Shown: piece after piece, positions 62,189-64,000 of the stretch
How positions within the stretch are numbered: the stretch's first letter is position 1
How the letters are laid out: each line of letters begins with the position of its first letter
Origin: CAYVBJ01 sp964449075
Lineage (GTDB): Bacteria; Bacteroidota; Rhodothermia; Balneolales; Balneolaceae
Assembly: GCA_964449075.1 (NCBI GenBank)
Contig: CAYVBJ010000014.1
Coordinates: forward strand, 1 to 64,000
Length of the DNA: 64,000 nucleotides
Reading direction: 5' to 3'
Made by a program: the position numbers and the translations under genes
Notes under the pieces: model-generated
What the model saw: the letters and a program-made list of their open reading frames with translations, nothing else
The model's database searches: none
What the model was told of the DNA's origin: nothing

Positions 62189-64000
62189 ATGGCAATTTCA
62201 GTAAAAGATAAGGTTGAGCAACTTCCTTCAGCGCCCGGCGTCTATCAATTTAAAGACGGCGGCGGAAACCTGCTCTATGTTGGAAAGGCAAAAAATCTGA
62301 GTAACCGGGTACGATCTTACTTCCAGAGTTCACGGGCTCATGACGGCAGGATCAGGTTAATGATTTCCAAAATTGAGGATCTGGAAGTTATTGTAACTGA
62401 TTCTGAAGCAGAAGCACTGATTCTGGAAAACAACCTCATAAAAAAGCATCAGCCGCGGTATAATATTATGTACCGGGATGATAAATCGTACCCCTATATA
62501 TGCATGACCAATGAGAGCCGTCCGAGAGTATTTGCAACAAGAACTGTAATCAGGGATGGAAGTAAATACTTTGGTCCTTATGACCACGTCGGGCATATGA
62601 GGCGGATGCTTGAAACCATTCGTAAAACATTCGGGCTATGTACATGTGCTGTATCAGCAAAAAGCATAGATAAATCGAAAGGTGTGCCCAAATGGCACTC
62701 CTGTTTTGATGATTATCTCAACAACTGTTCCGGCGACTGGAAGATTGAACGGTATCGTGAAACAATGCATAAAGTTGAAAAAATGCTTCACGGAAAAACG
62801 GAACACCTCATGAGGCTTCTGAAAGATGAAATGGAAATTGCATCGGATGCACTTGCATTTGAAGAGGCTGCCCGCTTGCGTGATAGCTATGAGTCTCTTC
62901 ACAAATATAATCAGAAAATGAAAATTGTTGCTGATAAAGAAGTTAACAGGGATCTTTTTGCCATGGAGGCCGACAGGGAAATGAAAGAGGCTTGCGGTGT
63001 CCTCTTTAAAATCAGGGAGGGTAAATTAATCGGGAGGTTTCACCGATTCATAAAAAATATTGATAATATGCCCGATTCAGCTATCACGCAATCGTTTATG
63101 GAAGACTATTACACCGGGCAGTATGCCGGTGCAATCCCGGATGAAGTTTATACAAGCCATGATCTTGAAGAACCGGACCCCTTAAACGAATACCTGTGGC
63201 AGCAGAGGGGTAAGAAGGTGCCCCTGCACACTCCGAAAATAGGTGAAAAACGTCATTTAATTGAGATGGCTGAATCAAATGCTAAATTGCTTCTCGGTGA
63301 AAGAAGGTTTGAAAAAGAGAAAGCTGAAAAAGAGAGAATTCCGCATTCCGTTAAGGAGCTGAAAGAGTATCTGAACCTGGACAGACTGCCCCGCCGCATA
63401 GAGTGCTTTGACAACTCAAACATACAGGGAAGTGACCCGGTGGCAAGTATGGTCTGCTTTGTGGATGCATCGCCGAGGAAATCAGAGTACAAGCGTTTTA
63501 ATATAAAAGACGTTGAAGGGGCTGATGATTTTGCATCTATGTACGAGGTGGTCAGAAGGCGATATAAAAGAGTTAAAAATCAAAAACTGCAGATACCGGA
63601 TCTTTTACTTGTTGATGGAGGTAAAGGACAGCTTAATGCAGCGATGAAGGCATTACGTGACATTGGTATGGACAATGAATTTGACGTCGCAGGGCTTGCA
63701 AAGAGACTCGAGGAGGTATTTTTGCCGGGAAAACAGGATGCAATAATGATCCCCAAAACATCATCGTCTTTGAAACTTTTACAAAAAGTGAGGGATGAAG
63801 CACATCGTTTTGCCATCACCTTTCATCGAAAAAAGAGAAATCAAAGAACGCTTAAAACAGAACTTGCCGATATTCCGGGTATCGGTGACAAAAATTCTGT
63901 GCGGCTGCTCACAAAATTCGGTTCCGTAAAAAAGATCAAAAAAGCCGACCTCACGAAACTCCAGTCAGTGGTTGGAGAAAAAAAAGGAAAAGCCGTTTAT
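62189..64000 (+). CDS. uvrC: UvrABC excinuclease subunit C (partial, runs off window)
   Basis: Nucleotide-excision-repair endonuclease that makes both incisions around a lesion. 604 codons are open to the last base with no stop. Domains seen: GIY-YIG nuclease (about 10-95; APGVYQFKD, LLYVGKAKNLSNRVRSYF), a Cys-containing central region, a UVR helical hairpin (about 205-240), the RNase H-like nuclease domain (IECFDNSNIQGSDPVASM and LLLVDGGKGQ with catalytic Asp) and the start of the helix-hairpin-helix pair (LADIPGIGDKNS). Only a short C-terminal piece is missing. Confidence 0.96.
   Translation, partial: MAISVKDKVEQLPSAPGVYQFKDGGGNLLYVGKAKNLSNRVRSYFQSSRAHDGRIRLMISKIEDLEVIVTDSEAEALILENNLIKKHQPRYNIMYRDDKSYPYICMTNESRPRVFATRTVIRDGSKYFGPYDHVGHMRRMLETIRKTFGLCTCAVSAKSIDKSKGVPKWHSCFDDYLNNCSGDWKIERYRETMHKVEKMLHGKTEHLMRLLKDEMEIASDALAFEEAARLRDSYESLHKYNQKMKIVADKEVNRDLFAMEADREMKEACGVLFKIREGKLIGRFHRFIKNIDNMPDSAITQSFMEDYYTGQYAGAIPDEVYTSHDLEEPDPLNEYLWQQRGKKVPLHTPKIGEKRHLIEMAESNAKLLLGERRFEKEKAEKERIPHSVKELKEYLNLDRLPRRIECFDNSNIQGSDPVASMVCFVDASPRKSEYKRFNIKDVEGADDFASMYEVVRRRYKRVKNQKLQIPDLLLVDGGKGQLNAAMKALRDIGMDNEFDVAGLAKRLEEVFLPGKQDAIMIPKTSSSLKLLQKVRDEAHRFAITFHRKKRNQRTLKTELADIPGIGDKNSVRLLTKFGSVKKIKKADLTKLQSVVGEKKGKAVY

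Noticed and set aside
1..64000. tRNA, rRNA, CRISPR, prophage or toxin-antitoxin loci
   Set aside because: No acceptor-stem/T-arm pattern, regular repeat-spacer array, phage structural gene or paired small toxin gene was seen by eye on either strand; a tRNAscan or profile search could still find a weak case.

Overview
This 64 kb window reads as a chromosomal segment of a Gram-negative bacterium of the Bacteroidota/Balneolota/Rhodothermota (FCB) side of the tree; a marine Balneolota-like heterotroph is my best guess. The reasons are a lipid A gene (LpxH), outer-membrane barrels and lipoproteins, a bacillithiol gene (BshC), a DUF151 nuclease fused to a UVR motif, weak Shine-Dalgarno sites, and repeated TAnnTTTG promoter boxes of the Bacteroidota type. 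The assignment is inference and no rRNA or other taxonomic marker was compared. Most of the window is densely packed core metabolism. I see no prophage, CRISPR array, tRNA, rRNA or intact insertion sequence.

Layout. 1-555 is non-coding with a GC-rich triple-hairpin repeat. 556-4341 carries ATP-dependent PEP carboxykinase divergent from the agmatine-to-putrescine pair (aguB, aguA). 4342-10546 holds ferritin and small stress, envelope or unknown proteins. 10663-12848 is an S9 peptidase interrupted by a 100-N gap that is almost certainly an assembly artefact. 12994-16446 is a gluconate module (kinase, 6-phosphogluconate dehydrogenase, GntP permease). 16443-20064 holds a TPR protein, a patatin/outer-membrane-barrel protein, a CheY-like receiver and a SUI1 protein. 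20270-24495 is the run DUF151-UVR nuclease, bshC, 5-formyl-THF cyclo-ligase, PspC protein, tmk. 24398-29365 is a minus-strand group: RND/MMPL exporter, lipidated acetamidase-like protein, outer-membrane barrel.

29612-36917 holds an SRPBCC protein, then aroE-pgeF-HDAC and dxr-rseP-psd-pssA (shikimate, isoprenoid and phosphatidylethanolamine synthesis, membrane proteolysis). 36921-42046 runs on the minus strand: polyprenyl synthase, LpxH, PBP1A, a Crp/Fnr regulator and a DUF2892 membrane protein, i.e. envelope synthesis plus a small regulatory pair. 42154-51890 is a long co-directional block: pfkA-pgi-deoxynucleoside kinase, then the classical yceD-rpmF-plsX-fabH-fabD-fabG-acpP-fabF-rnc fatty-acid cluster. 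51998-54733 is mgtE-thyA-folA. 54988-64000 holds an unusual PAS-HisKA-receiver protein without an ATPase domain, an HD phosphohydrolase, a thioesterase, an M42 aminopeptidase, a BatA-type VWA protein, an anti-sigma-like membrane protein, an RluA pseudouridine synthase, and the first 604 codons of uvrC running off the end.

Points most worth following: the proof that the assembly gap is a 55-bp overlap artefact; the kinase-like protein with a phospho-acceptor His and Asp but no catalytic domain; the exporter/lipo-acetamidase/barrel group; a TAnnTTTG box placed 33-37 nt before six start codons (five exact, one with a mismatch); and palindromes between the Crp/Fnr gene and DUF2892. I found no clear-cut new defence or mobile system.
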